NCBI GenBank assembly: GCA_017856235.1
Contig: JAFMFH010000007.1
Location: 1 to 43,403 of the forward strand
Length of the DNA: 43,403 nucleotides
Source: Flavobacteriaceae bacterium
GTDB taxonomy: Bacteria; Bacteroidota; Bacteroidia; Flavobacteriales; Flavobacteriaceae
Reading direction: 5' to 3'
A model generated the notes under the pieces. It was not told the DNA's origin. It saw only the letters and a program-made list of their open reading frames with translations, and made no database searches. The position numbers and the translations under genes are program-made. Shown one piece after another: positions 1 through 8,141 of the stretch; the stretch's first letter is position 1, and each line of letters starts with the position of its first letter.

Positions 1-838
1 CTGCATCTACACATGTCTTTAAATCAAAAGACAATTGAGTTGTAGCACAACTAAAGAAGTTTTTACCGGATAATGATCTAGCTGTATAATATTGATCTGC
101 GTAGGAACCAAAAGTTGATTGTAATACAACAGATTCTGCATCAGTAATAGCACCTGAGGCAGTGTTAACAGTTACTACTAAATCAAGACCAGGTCCCCAA
201 ATGTCAGTAAATGTTACAACACCATTAGATTCTGTTGCAGTAGTAGTACCTACACTTTCAGCGTAGAGATCAGTTGGATCACCCCAATAGTAAGAATATG
301 AAACAGTCCACGTAGTACCATTTACAGCAGATCCTTGCCAGTCACAACCAAATGCAAGATCCCATTTGTAAGCACCCAATAATGCTTCTCCTGCTGCATC
401 TCCATTTAAATCACCTGAGTCAAAAACTCTACCGTCTAGAGTCGTAAGGACTGCTCTAAATTCTATAAGATCACCTGGAACAACAGCAGTTGAAGATATA
501 CCTAACTTAGATAATACTTCAGCAGCAGAAATTTCCAATCTTGAAGGGAATTCAGATGCTGAGAAAACCACCACTGAACTTGATCTTGTAGCAGTACCTG
601 CATAATATACATTTGCACTTAATTCATAATTAGCAACATTATTGGTTGCATCTAAGAATTCAGCAGAAAATATAGAACCTGATGCATTATTTAGATCAAA
701 TACAGCAGTGCTGTCCGCATCTGGAGTAATAGTTATTAAAGCACCAGAGGGAGGAATAGCAAGTATTTTATCTTCATCTATACAAGAATTTAAGCCTAAA
801 AGCAAAATTCCAACAATTAAAAATTTTAAATTTTTCAT
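1..838 (-). CDS. SusC/D-associated outer-membrane lipoprotein, C-terminus cut by window edge
   Basis: An open frame starts at the ATG at 838-836 and runs without a stop off the left edge, giving 279 codons. The first residues are a lipoprotein signal, MKNLKFLIVGILLLGLNSC, with the acylated Cys at position 19. The rest is rich in Ser, Thr, Gly and Asp with alternating hydrophobic residues, as expected for beta-sandwich surface lipoproteins. Cysteines lie in the patterns FGCDW and FSCATT near the visible end. It begins 13 nt after the susD stop, so it is the third gene of the susC-susD operon. Such third genes usually encode accessory surface glycan- or peptide-binding lipoproteins (family knowledge). 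The family is not recognised and the ligand is unknown. Confidence 0.85.
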   Translation of the reverse strand, partial: MKNLKFLIVGILLLGLNSCIDEDKILAIPPSGALITITPDADSTAVFDLNNASGSIFSAEFLDATNNVANYELSANVYYAGTATRSSSVVVFSASEFPSRLEISAAEVLSKLGISSTAVVPGDLIEFRAVLTTLDGRVFDSGDLNGDAAGEALLGAYKWDLAFGCDWQGSAVNGTTWTVSYSYYWGDPTDLYAESVGTTTATESNGVVTFTDIWGPGLDLVVTVNTASGAITDAESVVLQSTFGSYADQYYTARSLSGKNFFSCATTQLSFDLKTCVDA

Positions 839-851
839 AATTATTTAATTT

Positions 852-2576
852 TTAGTTATCCCAAAAGACCTTTTGTAAGTGGTCAGATTTTTGGTTTAAC
901 TGGTTATTATTATCAACTTCTGTTCTTGGATAGAAGAATGATTGTATCATGTCATTATTAACAGTTTTTAATAATGGTTGTAAATCACTTGGCTTATCTG
1001 TTCTTCTAAAAGTATTGTAAGCCTCTACACCGTTTCCAAAAAGTGCTAAGAAATATTCTTGTACTAAAAGACCCATCTTATCATTTGTGGTATTCCACAA
1101 AGAGGTAGCCCCTGTTCCAGCAACGTAATCTATGTACGCGTCAATGTTTGCTTGTAATGATCCCAAAAATTCAGTCTCACTGATGCTTGCACCAGATCTA
1201 AATTCAACTGCAGCAGCGTTACCCATCTCAGCAGCAAAACCTGTTACTTTAGAGAAAGATTCAGCTAATCCTGAAGCTAAGAATTGTCTTGCAACTTCAG
1301 TATTTCCATTAACAAGATTCCACTCAGCGATCATAAAGTGAGTGTAAGAAGACAATAGAATTGGTTGGATACCAGCTCCTTTAAGACCCATTTGGTTACC
1401 TGATGTTGCAGTAAATGAACCATCATCAAATTGACCTCCAATTGGGTATAATCCCGCAGCTGTTCTTAAACCTCCATCTGGTGGAATACCATCATTATCA
1501 CCATGGTCTCTACCCCAATAACCGTTACTAGTACTTAGAGAAGGAGTTACATCGTTGTATCCGATATAACAGAAAATCTCAGAAAGTGAGTAATGATCTG
1601 GTCTTCTCTCGTTACCACAAGGAATTTCATTATCATCGTTATCGCTAACATCATCATCTTGTCTGTAGAAATAATAATTTGCTCTAACATCTATAACATC
1701 TTTTTGAGCAACAAATTCCGCCATATAAGCATTGGACATATAGTATGCAACATCTGCAGCAAGTTCGTAGTCATCTACAAATTGAGGATGTCTAGAATCT
1801 GGTGAAGCATTTAATGTACCATACTTAAATTGAAAATCTTGAGCTTTAGAAACAATTAAACCTGAAGCAGCATTAGATATTAATGAATTAATTGCAGCAG
1901 CATCATTAGAGTCTGCAGCATTTCTTCTTTGTAATCTTAATTTCAGTTCAAGTGTATTAGTAGCTCTAGTCCACTTTGCTCTATCTCCACCGTAGAATAA
2001 ATCGTTACTTGGTGATTGAGCTGGTACTGAAAAGTGATTCTTAGCCTCTTGAATAAGTGCTAGTGCAGCATCATAAATTGAAGCTCCAGAATCAACACCA
2101 GGATTAAGATTTTCGACACCTAAAGCAGCTTGAGAATAAGGAACATCACCTAAATAGTCTACTAAAGTGATCATAGCGTAAGCTTTAATAAATTTAGCAA
2201 TACCAATGTGAGTTTCCCATCCTTTCTCTTCAGCTCTTGGAACCATGTTAGAAAAATCTGTAAAGATATCAGAATATGCATCATTCCATGGCCCACTCAT
2301 TTGAGTAGTAGCATAAGCATTTTCATAGAATGGTCCATATAAATGCATCATTCTTGTAAGTTCCATACCTTCATCCTTTACTCCATTGAAGAAGCTACCC
2401 ATGTTTAATTGCATGGCGTTTAGATAAAAGTCTATATCAGAACTTGCAGGAGTCAACGCATTAGGACTTTCAAGTATTTCAAGTTCAAGTGTTTCACATG
2501 AATTAAGTGAAAACAATACAGTGAGAACTGTTATTGAACTTATAATTTTATTTTTAAATGTATTTAATTTTTTCAT
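852..2576 (-). CDS. SusD/RagB-family outer-membrane nutrient-binding lipoprotein
   Basis: 574 residues. The N-terminus is a lipoprotein signal ending LFSLNSC, with the lipid-bearing Cys at 27. The body has the alpha-helical, TPR-like composition of SusD proteins, with the early NALTPASSDIDFYLNAMQ segment typical of the SusD-like branch (SusD/RagB 'nutrient-binding' group, PF12771-like). SusD proteins sit on the cell surface as a lid over the SusC barrel and hand ligand to it. The gene follows susC by only 10 nt and the two are surely cotranscribed. No glycoside hydrolase or peptidase lies in the visible part, so the ligand (glycan, peptide or other oligomer) cannot be assigned. The C-terminus (QKVFWDN) looks complete. 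Confidence 0.93.
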   Translation of the reverse strand: MKKLNTFKNKIISSITVLTVLFSLNSCETLELEILESPNALTPASSDIDFYLNAMQLNMGSFFNGVKDEGMELTRMMHLYGPFYENAYATTQMSGPWNDAYSDIFTDFSNMVPRAEEKGWETHIGIAKFIKAYAMITLVDYLGDVPYSQAALGVENLNPGVDSGASIYDAALALIQEAKNHFSVPAQSPSNDLFYGGDRAKWTRATNTLELKLRLQRRNAADSNDAAAINSLISNAASGLIVSKAQDFQFKYGTLNASPDSRHPQFVDDYELAADVAYYMSNAYMAEFVAQKDVIDVRANYYFYRQDDDVSDNDDNEIPCGNERRPDHYSLSEIFCYIGYNDVTPSLSTSNGYWGRDHGDNDGIPPDGGLRTAAGLYPIGGQFDDGSFTATSGNQMGLKGAGIQPILLSSYTHFMIAEWNLVNGNTEVARQFLASGLAESFSKVTGFAAEMGNAAAVEFRSGASISETEFLGSLQANIDAYIDYVAGTGATSLWNTTNDKMGLLVQEYFLALFGNGVEAYNTFRRTDKPSDLQPLLKTVNNDMIQSFFYPRTEVDNNNQLNQKSDHLQKVFWDN

Positions 2577-2586
2577 TTGTATTAAA

Positions 2587-5500
2587 TTAAAAAGTTGCTT
2601 TTAATGTTAAACCAACACGTCTTGAAGATGGTCCAGTAATAAACGAAAGACCCATCGCATTTCCAACACCTGTACTTAAAGTGTTAGAATCAAAGTTCAC
2701 AACGTCAGGTACATTCACAGCATCATAGAATAAATTTATTCCAGTAAGTGTTGCTGTTAACGAACCAAATGGAGTTTTCTCCATTAAACTACGAGGAAAG
2801 TCATAAGAAAGATTTACCTCACTAAGCCTTATAGTTGTAGCATCAAAAATTTGAAGCTCACCAGGTCCAAACGAGAATACGTCAAAACCATAGTTAATTG
2901 CAGTTATTTGAGTTGTGTTTACTTGACCAGTGTTTTTGTTAACACCATCTAAAACGTATAAACCTTCTCTATTTGTACCTGGGTTTAATACACCACGTCC
3001 AACTAGAGTTGCAGCATCTTGTGAGAACATATCTCCACCATGACGATATTGCCATGTAAAGTCAAGAGATAAGCCCTTCCATGATAAAGAGTTAGTTATA
3101 CCAGTTGTCCAGTCAGGATTAGGATCACCTACCAATTCTGGTTCAGTTGTTGCAATGTAGAATCCATCATCATCAATTAGGAATTCACCTGCATCATTAG
3201 TCTGTCTAACATTGGCTTTCATCATTCCAAGTGGATATCCAACGATCGCATAGTTTTGTGGTCTAGCACTACTTACTACAGGTGTATAAGTAAATTCTTC
3301 AACACCTTCACCTAAACTCACAATTAAACTCTCTTCTGCAGTGAAGTTACCATATAGATTCCATCTAAGGTTACCATTATTGATAAGATCAGCATCCCAA
3401 TCAACTTCAATACCTTTTACATTTAATTTACCTGCGTTAACTGTAGTTGATGTATATCCAGTTGAACCAGGAAGTGTTCTTGTTGTAATAAGATTAGTAG
3501 TTTCCTTATCATATGCAGAAACATTAAAGTTTAAAAAGTTAAATAATCTGGTATCAATACCGATTTCAATCTCAGAAAGTAATTCTGGTTGTAATGCTCT
3601 GTTACCAAGAGTATTAGATGTAGTATTTGCTTGAATAACACCACTTCCTTGATCAAAAGCTTTCGCATTTAGAGATAGTAAAGATCTAGTTCTGTATGGA
3701 TTTGCAAATCCTGCAGATTCTCCATATCCTACTCTTAACTTTGCATAGTTTACAACATCACCAGATAATGCTGGAATTACATCAGAAGCAATAAAAGATA
3801 TACTAGCACCTTTATAGAAAAGGCTATTATTTTCAGCTTCCATTGTTGAACTCCAGTCTTGACGACCAGTAACGTTTAAGTATAAGTAATCATTGTAACT
3901 AAAACTTAAATCACCAAATGCACCATATATATTTTGTTCAGCGTCAAAGCTACCTACACTTTGAGATACAAAGTTAAATGGCTTTAAAACACCAAATACT
4001 AATTGATTTTCATTAGTAGTATATCTTCCAGTAAATGTTTGTCTATTAGCAGATGTACCTACAAGTCCACCTAATGAAATCTCATCAGTTAATTGTTGGT
4101 TAAACGATAAAGTAAAGTTATGGTTTTGAATGGTTGTAATCTCATCACCAGTCACATAAATACCAGTTGCATTTCCATCAACACCACCTTTATTTTGAGC
4201 ATGTTGAGAATACTGACTTGTATTATCTATACCATATTTATAACTAATTGACCAATTGTCATTTATGTCATATGCAAGTCCAAATGATCCGAATACTCTA
4301 TTTACTAGTTCCTTATCAAATGCATTTTCAGCAGTCCATCTTGGATTCTGAATATCATTACCTGATCTATAGTAGATTGATCTACCATCCGAGGTCTGGT
4401 ATGGAAGTCCCATTAAGTCAACACTTCTTGGAGTATACATTACATCACCAAAAATTGAAGAAGTATACGTACTTACAGATCCACTACCTAAAGAAGCAGC
4501 AATCGGAGGAGTTGTATAATCCGTGTTAGCATAATTAAGAGTACCATTAATTTTGATACCATTCTCAAGTGTACCTGCACCACCAAGACCAAAGTTTGTT
4601 TTTCTTAGGCGGTTGTTTGGAGTGAATCCTTCATCATCTGTTCTACCAAACGACATATTTAAGAACCCATTATCTCCTGTAGATCTAAGGTTTATTGAAG
4701 TTGTGTTCACTAAACCATTTTCAAAAAAGTTTTCAACACCTCTATAATTTTTATAAGCATACTCAGTTCCAACTATATCTGAAAACTCAGGCTCAACTAA
4801 TGATCTATTAGCAATATAATCATAAGGATGCTTAACATATACATTATTAGCATCTTCTCTTAAAAAGTAAGAACCAAATTGTCTTGGGTCATTAATTGCT
4901 GGGTCGAAATTAGGCCCACCATTAGAAAAGAAAAATCCAAATAACTGATGAAATCCACCACCGTAATCATTTTGATAATCAGGAAGTACTGGTTCGTTGA
5001 TGAAAGTACTGTGACTTACACTAACTTCGGTACCTTTTGCAGATGGTTTAGCACCAGCTCCGTTTTTAGTTGTAATAAGTATTACTCCGTTTCTTCCTTG
5101 CTGACCGTAAAGTACGGTAGCATTTAGTCCTTTAAGGACATCAACTTTTTCTATACTGTTTGGATCTAAGTCCAAGAATCTACTAGATTCAGTAATACCG
5201 TTCCAAAAAGTACCGGATTCACCGTTAGTAGATGAATTAAAAGGAACTCCATCAACAACAAACAAAGGTTGGTTAGAACCTGTAATTGATGTCATACCTC
5301 TAATTATAATGTTAGTTCCTGAACCAGATGTAGCTGTAGTGTTTGTTATATTAACACCAGCAACTTTTCCTGTTAGTGTTCTTGCAACATCTGCAACACC
5401 TTTTTGTTCAATTTCTTCAGAACCAACAGTAGTAACAGCATAACCTAAAGAACGTGCTTCTCTTTCAAGACCTAGTGCGGTTACAACAACCTCACTTAAT

Positions 5501-5787
5501 TGATTTCCTTCTGAAAGGGTAATATTTAGGTTGTTTTGGCTACCAACAACAACTGATTGAGTTTCATAACCGACAAAACTAAATACTAACGACACACCTT
5601 CTTCTACCTCAATGGAATAATTACCATCAAAGTCTGTAGTTACACCACTAGTTGTACCACTAATTAAAACAGTTGCTCCTGGAAGAGGCAAACCATTTGG
5701 ATCAGATACAACACCTGTAACTGTCTTCTGACCAAATGCAAGACCTGCACTCAATAAGAAAACAAAGAATATTCTTGTAATCTTCAT
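2587..5787 (-). CDS. SusC/RagA-family TonB-linked outer-membrane transporter
   Basis: 1066 residues, a normal SusC length. A signal peptide (about 1-20, ending GLAFGQ) is followed by a carboxypeptidase-D-regulatory-like domain (about 22-100, with GLPLPGATVLISGT and FDGNYSIEV). Next comes the SusC linker LSEVVVTALGLEREARSLGY, then a TonB plug with the hallmark NGVILITTK, then a 22-strand-type beta barrel ending in the terminal Phe of LKATF. The protein imports oligomeric nutrients across the outer membrane using TonB energy, with the SusD protein encoded 10 nt downstream. It is preceded by a Bacteroidota promoter and a leader of about 115 nt. No sigma/anti-sigma or hybrid two-component regulator gene adjoins it in this window. 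Confidence 0.96.
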   Translation of the reverse strand: MKITRIFFVFLLSAGLAFGQKTVTGVVSDPNGLPLPGATVLISGTTSGVTTDFDGNYSIEVEEGVSLVFSFVGYETQSVVVGSQNNLNITLSEGNQLSEVVVTALGLEREARSLGYAVTTVGSEEIEQKGVADVARTLTGKVAGVNITNTTATSGSGTNIIIRGMTSITGSNQPLFVVDGVPFNSSTNGESGTFWNGITESSRFLDLDPNSIEKVDVLKGLNATVLYGQQGRNGVILITTKNGAGAKPSAKGTEVSVSHSTFINEPVLPDYQNDYGGGFHQLFGFFFSNGGPNFDPAINDPRQFGSYFLREDANNVYVKHPYDYIANRSLVEPEFSDIVGTEYAYKNYRGVENFFENGLVNTTSINLRSTGDNGFLNMSFGRTDDEGFTPNNRLRKTNFGLGGAGTLENGIKINGTLNYANTDYTTPPIAASLGSGSVSTYTSSIFGDVMYTPRSVDLMGLPYQTSDGRSIYYRSGNDIQNPRWTAENAFDKELVNRVFGSFGLAYDINDNWSISYKYGIDNTSQYSQHAQNKGGVDGNATGIYVTGDEITTIQNHNFTLSFNQQLTDEISLGGLVGTSANRQTFTGRYTTNENQLVFGVLKPFNFVSQSVGSFDAEQNIYGAFGDLSFSYNDYLYLNVTGRQDWSSTMEAENNSLFYKGASISFIASDVIPALSGDVVNYAKLRVGYGESAGFANPYRTRSLLSLNAKAFDQGSGVIQANTTSNTLGNRALQPELLSEIEIGIDTRLFNFLNFNVSAYDKETTNLITTRTLPGSTGYTSTTVNAGKLNVKGIEVDWDADLINNGNLRWNLYGNFTAEESLIVSLGEGVEEFTYTPVVSSARPQNYAIVGYPLGMMKANVRQTNDAGEFLIDDDGFYIATTEPELVGDPNPDWTTGITNSLSWKGLSLDFTWQYRHGGDMFSQDAATLVGRGVLNPGTNREGLYVLDGVNKNTGQVNTTQITAINYGFDVFSFGPGELQIFDATTIRLSEVNLSYDFPRSLMEKTPFGSLTATLTGINLFYDAVNVPDVVNFDSNTLSTGVGNAMGLSFITGPSSRRVGLTLKATF

Positions 5788-5793
5788 ATTTAT

Positions 5794-5820
5794 TAATTTT
5801 TGTTATCTATAATTTTTGTT
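5794..5820. repeat. Two 11-bp direct repeats in the susC leader
   Basis: TAATTTTTGTT occurs at 5794-5804 and again exactly at 5810-5820 (period 16). On the coding strand this reads AACAAAAATTA twice, just upstream of the susC ATG. It lies in the transcribed leader if the proposed promoter is right. The function is unknown; translation control or an A-rich ribosome-loading region are possibilities. AT-rich sequence makes chance repeats more likely. Confidence 0.45.
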
Positions 5821-5837
5821 AAAATACTGTTAAAATA
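5817..5837. repeat. Two 10-bp direct repeats spaced one helical turn
   Basis: TGTTAAAATA at 5817-5826 is repeated exactly at 5828-5837, a period of 11 bp, i.e. about one turn of B-DNA. It abuts the previous repeat pair and precedes susC. Direct half-sites one turn apart suit a protein that binds as a head-to-tail dimer, but no binding data exist. Confidence 0.4.
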
Positions 5838-5911
5838 ACTAAGTAAGCAAATCTAAAACATTTATTTAAAATATCATTAAAAAAACATTAATTATTTGTT
5901 ACCTGAACCAG

Positions 5912-5940
5912 CAAATATAAAGTTTTTTGTATTAGTTCAA
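5912..5940 (-). promoter_or_regulatory. Candidate susC-operon promoter
   Basis: Read on the minus strand, TTG at 5940-5938 is followed after 18 nt by TATATTTG at 5919-5912. This fits the Bacteroidota housekeeping consensus (TTG at -33, TAnnTTTG at -7). Transcription would start near 5905, leaving a leader of about 117 nt before the susC ATG. A second TAnnTTTG (TAGATTTG, 5855-5848) lacks a matching upstream TTG and is less likely. Confidence 0.6.
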
Positions 5941-6002
5941 AAATAAAATTACTTTATATTTTTATACATTAATTTAAATTCTTGTTAATTAAAACTAAAA
6001 AA

Positions 6003-6020
6003 AAATCTGTTTTTGGATTT
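6003..6020 (-). terminator. Weak candidate intrinsic terminator after the secreted-protein gene
   Basis: On the minus strand AAATC (6020-6016) and GATTT (6007-6003) can pair around an 8-nt loop and are followed at once by a run of T. The stem is only 5 bp and AT-rich, so the call is tentative. It lies about 55 nt past the stop of the gene ending at 6074. Confidence 0.3.
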
Positions 6021-6073
6021 AGTGAAGAACAATAATTCATGATTAACTCTGACTATGTTTATTTCTCAAGTAT

Positions 6074-6778
6074 TTACAAACTCTCTGCGAATTCAAAAAT
6101 TTGAATAATAGAGGCAATTTCTGATGTTTTTAGTTTTTGGTCTTTAATATATTTCTTTATTTTATTTGAATCTGGTCCAAAAAAATTAATAATGGACTTT
6201 TTAGAATTTTTTATAGAAATCGGAGTATCCCCATTATTACTGACATATATCTTAACACTTTCTACATATCTTGGAGGAAATGAATTTTCAAGTGAAGTTC
6301 TTGCAACCTTAGCTTCCATAAATGTTTTCTTTCTTTTTAAGTAAAGTTTATTCCTATCCCCATTATAAATATTTACTAAATAACCTATATAAGCTCTACC
6401 TTCCTCAACTCTGTGAGGGAGATACTCAAATCTTTCTCCATCTATAATAGGAATAACATCCTTACTCTTAATCAAAACTATATCAGATTCTTTCTGACCA
6501 GGAGTATCAGTCATTTCTATTTCATCTCTATAAGCATTATACCTCATGTAACCAGAATTAATAAGTTCTTTTCCAAAATATTCAAGTCTTGTGGTTTTAA
6601 ATTCAGAATCAAAATAATGACTTCCTTGAATACTTAGTGGCTGAGGTGCTCTAGTTGATCTATTACCAAAGTCTATGAATGCCTGTTGAGCAGAATCAGT
6701 AATATTGCCGTTTATATTTCCTTGAGCATTAATTGCTGCGGTAAGAAATAACGCAGAAATCAATTTGAGATTATTCAT
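6074..6778 (-). CDS. Conserved secreted protein of unknown function
   Basis: I prefer the ATG at 6778, which gives 234 residues and places a clean signal peptide (MNNLKLISALFLTAAINAQG, cleaved near 18) at the N-terminus. An ATG 18 nt upstream would only add MKILKI and overlaps the likely -7 box. The mature part is mainly beta, with YMRYNAYRDEIEM around the middle, a pattern I associate with unannotated exported flavobacterial proteins. A more helical, Lys-rich C-terminal tail (about residues 195-234) may bind another protein or nucleic acid-like polymer. It has no transmembrane segment, lipobox Cys or catalytic motif that I can see. It is a single-gene unit between susC and lysA. Function unknown. 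Confidence 0.8.
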   Translation of the reverse strand: MNNLKLISALFLTAAINAQGNINGNITDSAQQAFIDFGNRSTRAPQPLSIQGSHYFDSEFKTTRLEYFGKELINSGYMRYNAYRDEIEMTDTPGQKESDIVLIKSKDVIPIIDGERFEYLPHRVEEGRAYIGYLVNIYNGDRNKLYLKRKKTFMEAKVARTSLENSFPPRYVESVKIYVSNNGDTPISIKNSKKSIINFFGPDSNKIKKYIKDQKLKTSEIASIIQIFEFAESL

Positions 6779-6793
6779 AATTTTAAGAATTTT

Positions 6794-6801
6794 CAAATTT
6801 A
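6794..6801 (-). promoter_or_regulatory. -7 box of the secreted-protein gene
   Basis: TAAATTTG (6801-6794, minus strand) matches TAnnTTTG. It lies 15 nt before the ATG at 6778 and overlaps the alternative upstream ATG at 6796, which argues for the downstream start. No clear TTG is seen at the -33 position. Confidence 0.4.
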
Positions 6802-6857
6802 ACTTTTATTTTATATTGCATTTACCTAATTCTTAAACAAAATATTAAAAAGGTTTA

Positions 6858-8063
6858 CTAATTAAAAATATCTATTTGCCCTGACAGTAAATCATCAATA
6901 GTTTCAGTTTCTCTAATTTTATGTAACTTGTTATCTAGTAAACAAACTTCTGCAGGTCTTGATCTGCTATTATAATTGCTAGACATAGTAAAACCATATG
7001 CACCAGCATTTTTAAAACAAATTAAATCACCTTTTTTAGTTTCTGAAATTTTTCTTTTATATGCGAAGGTGTCTTTCTCACAAATATATCCTACAACATC
7101 GTATTCTTTTTTTTTGCCCTCTGGATTAGAAAGGTTAACAATTTCATGATAAGAGCCATATAGAGTGGGTCTTAGTAAATGATTAAAGCCAGAATCTACT
7201 TGAATGAAATCTTTAGCATTTGAAGACTTAATGTAATTTACTTTGGTAATAAAAAAACCACAATCACTAACTAGAAACTTACCTGGTTCAAATATTAGTT
7301 TTAATTTCTTATTAAATTCTGATTCAAACTTATTTAGCTCATTTGATACCTCTTTTACATAATCATTAAGATTTGTTGAGGTATCATCATCATAATATGG
7401 AATCTTTATTCCACCACCTAAATCAATACTCTTAATGTTTTTAAAATCTCTGGCAATGGAGAAAATCTTTTTGATCCCTTCTTTAAATTGATTATTCTTA
7501 GTAATATCACTGCCAGTGTGAATATGAAGTCCAGTAATTTTAATTTTACCTTTTATTTCCATGTCTAACAACTCATTAATTCTGGTTTCCGGAATTCCAA
7601 ACTTTGATTCTGGGTGTCCAACACTAACATTTTCATTTCCCCCAGCGTAAATACCAGGGTTTATCCTTACAGTTATTGATTGACTGCCAAACTCATTTAT
7701 AAAGTCTTTTATACATTCTATGCTATCAAGATTTATTTTCACTCCAAGTTTGAATGCTTCTTTTATTTCTTCAAAACTAACACCATTAGGGGTATATAGA
7801 ATTTCATTTTTATTGAAGCCGCATTTCAACCCAATCTTAACTTCTTCAATTGATACTGCATCAAGACCTGCCCCTAGTTTACTGATAAACTTTAAAATTG
7901 AAATATTAGAAAGAGACTTAGCTGCAAAATGAATTTTGTAGTTTTCTAAAACACTTAACTCTTTATTTAATTTTTTAAATTGATTTTCAATAATTTTTAG
8001 ATCATATAGATAAATTGGAGTTCCAAATTTTAAAGCAGCTTCTTTAAGTATTTTAATATCCAT
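6858..8063 (-). CDS. lysA: Diaminopimelate decarboxylase
   Basis: 401 residues, normal for LysA. It converts meso-diaminopimelate to L-lysine, the last step of lysine synthesis, in the cytoplasm with PLP. Visible marks are the PLP lysine in HFAAKS (Lys49), the HIHTGSDI motif (180-187), the phosphate-binding glycine loop DLGGGI (214-219), EPGKFLV (259-265), the active-site Cys-Glu of YICEKDTF (Cys328) and GAYGFTMSSNYNSR (354-367) with the substrate tyrosine. It is transcribed divergently from sucC through a 78-nt gap that carries promoters for both. No other lysine-pathway gene is in the window. Confidence 0.95.
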   Translation of the reverse strand: MDIKILKEAALKFGTPIYLYDLKIIENQFKKLNKELSVLENYKIHFAAKSLSNISILKFISKLGAGLDAVSIEEVKIGLKCGFNKNEILYTPNGVSFEEIKEAFKLGVKINLDSIECIKDFINEFGSQSITVRINPGIYAGGNENVSVGHPESKFGIPETRINELLDMEIKGKIKITGLHIHTGSDITKNNQFKEGIKKIFSIARDFKNIKSIDLGGGIKIPYYDDDTSTNLNDYVKEVSNELNKFESEFNKKLKLIFEPGKFLVSDCGFFITKVNYIKSSNAKDFIQVDSGFNHLLRPTLYGSYHEIVNLSNPEGKKKEYDVVGYICEKDTFAYKRKISETKKGDLICFKNAGAYGFTMSSNYNSRSRPAEVCLLDNKLHKIRETETIDDLLSGQIDIFN

Positions 8064-8079
8064 TTTATGTTTTAAGTGA

Positions 8080-8110
8080 TAAATATAATTCTGATTTTAA
8101 ATAATTCAAA
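8080..8110 (-). promoter_or_regulatory. Candidate lysA promoter
   Basis: On the minus strand TTTG (8110-8107) is followed after 19 nt by TATATTTA (8087-8080), one mismatch from TAnnTTTG. The start point would be near 8073, leaving a leader of only about 10 nt. It overlaps the upstream side of the divergent sucC promoter, so the two could interfere. Confidence 0.45.
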
Positions 8111-8128
8111 TATCTTAAGTTTTGTGGT

Positions 8129-8136
8129 TATATTTG
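8129..8136 (+). promoter_or_regulatory. -7 box of sucC, implying a leaderless mRNA
   Basis: TATATTTG is a perfect TAnnTTTG and ends only 5 nt before the sucC ATG at 8142. Since transcription in this phylum starts about 5-7 nt after the box, the mRNA would begin at or next to the ATG. No good TTG sits at -33. Confidence 0.5.
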
Positions 8137-8141
8137 TCGCC

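Noticed and set aside
5794-5837. CRISPR-like array before susC
   Set aside because: Repeats are 10-11 bp, only two copies each, without unique spacers or cas genes.
5848-5855. Second TAnnTTTG (TAGATTTG) before susC
   Set aside because: No TTG lies 17-21 nt upstream on that strand; the box at 5919-5912 is better supported.
8076-8141. Upstream extension of sucC by 22 residues
   Set aside because: The family begins at MNLHEYQ, and the extension contains the promoter -7 box.
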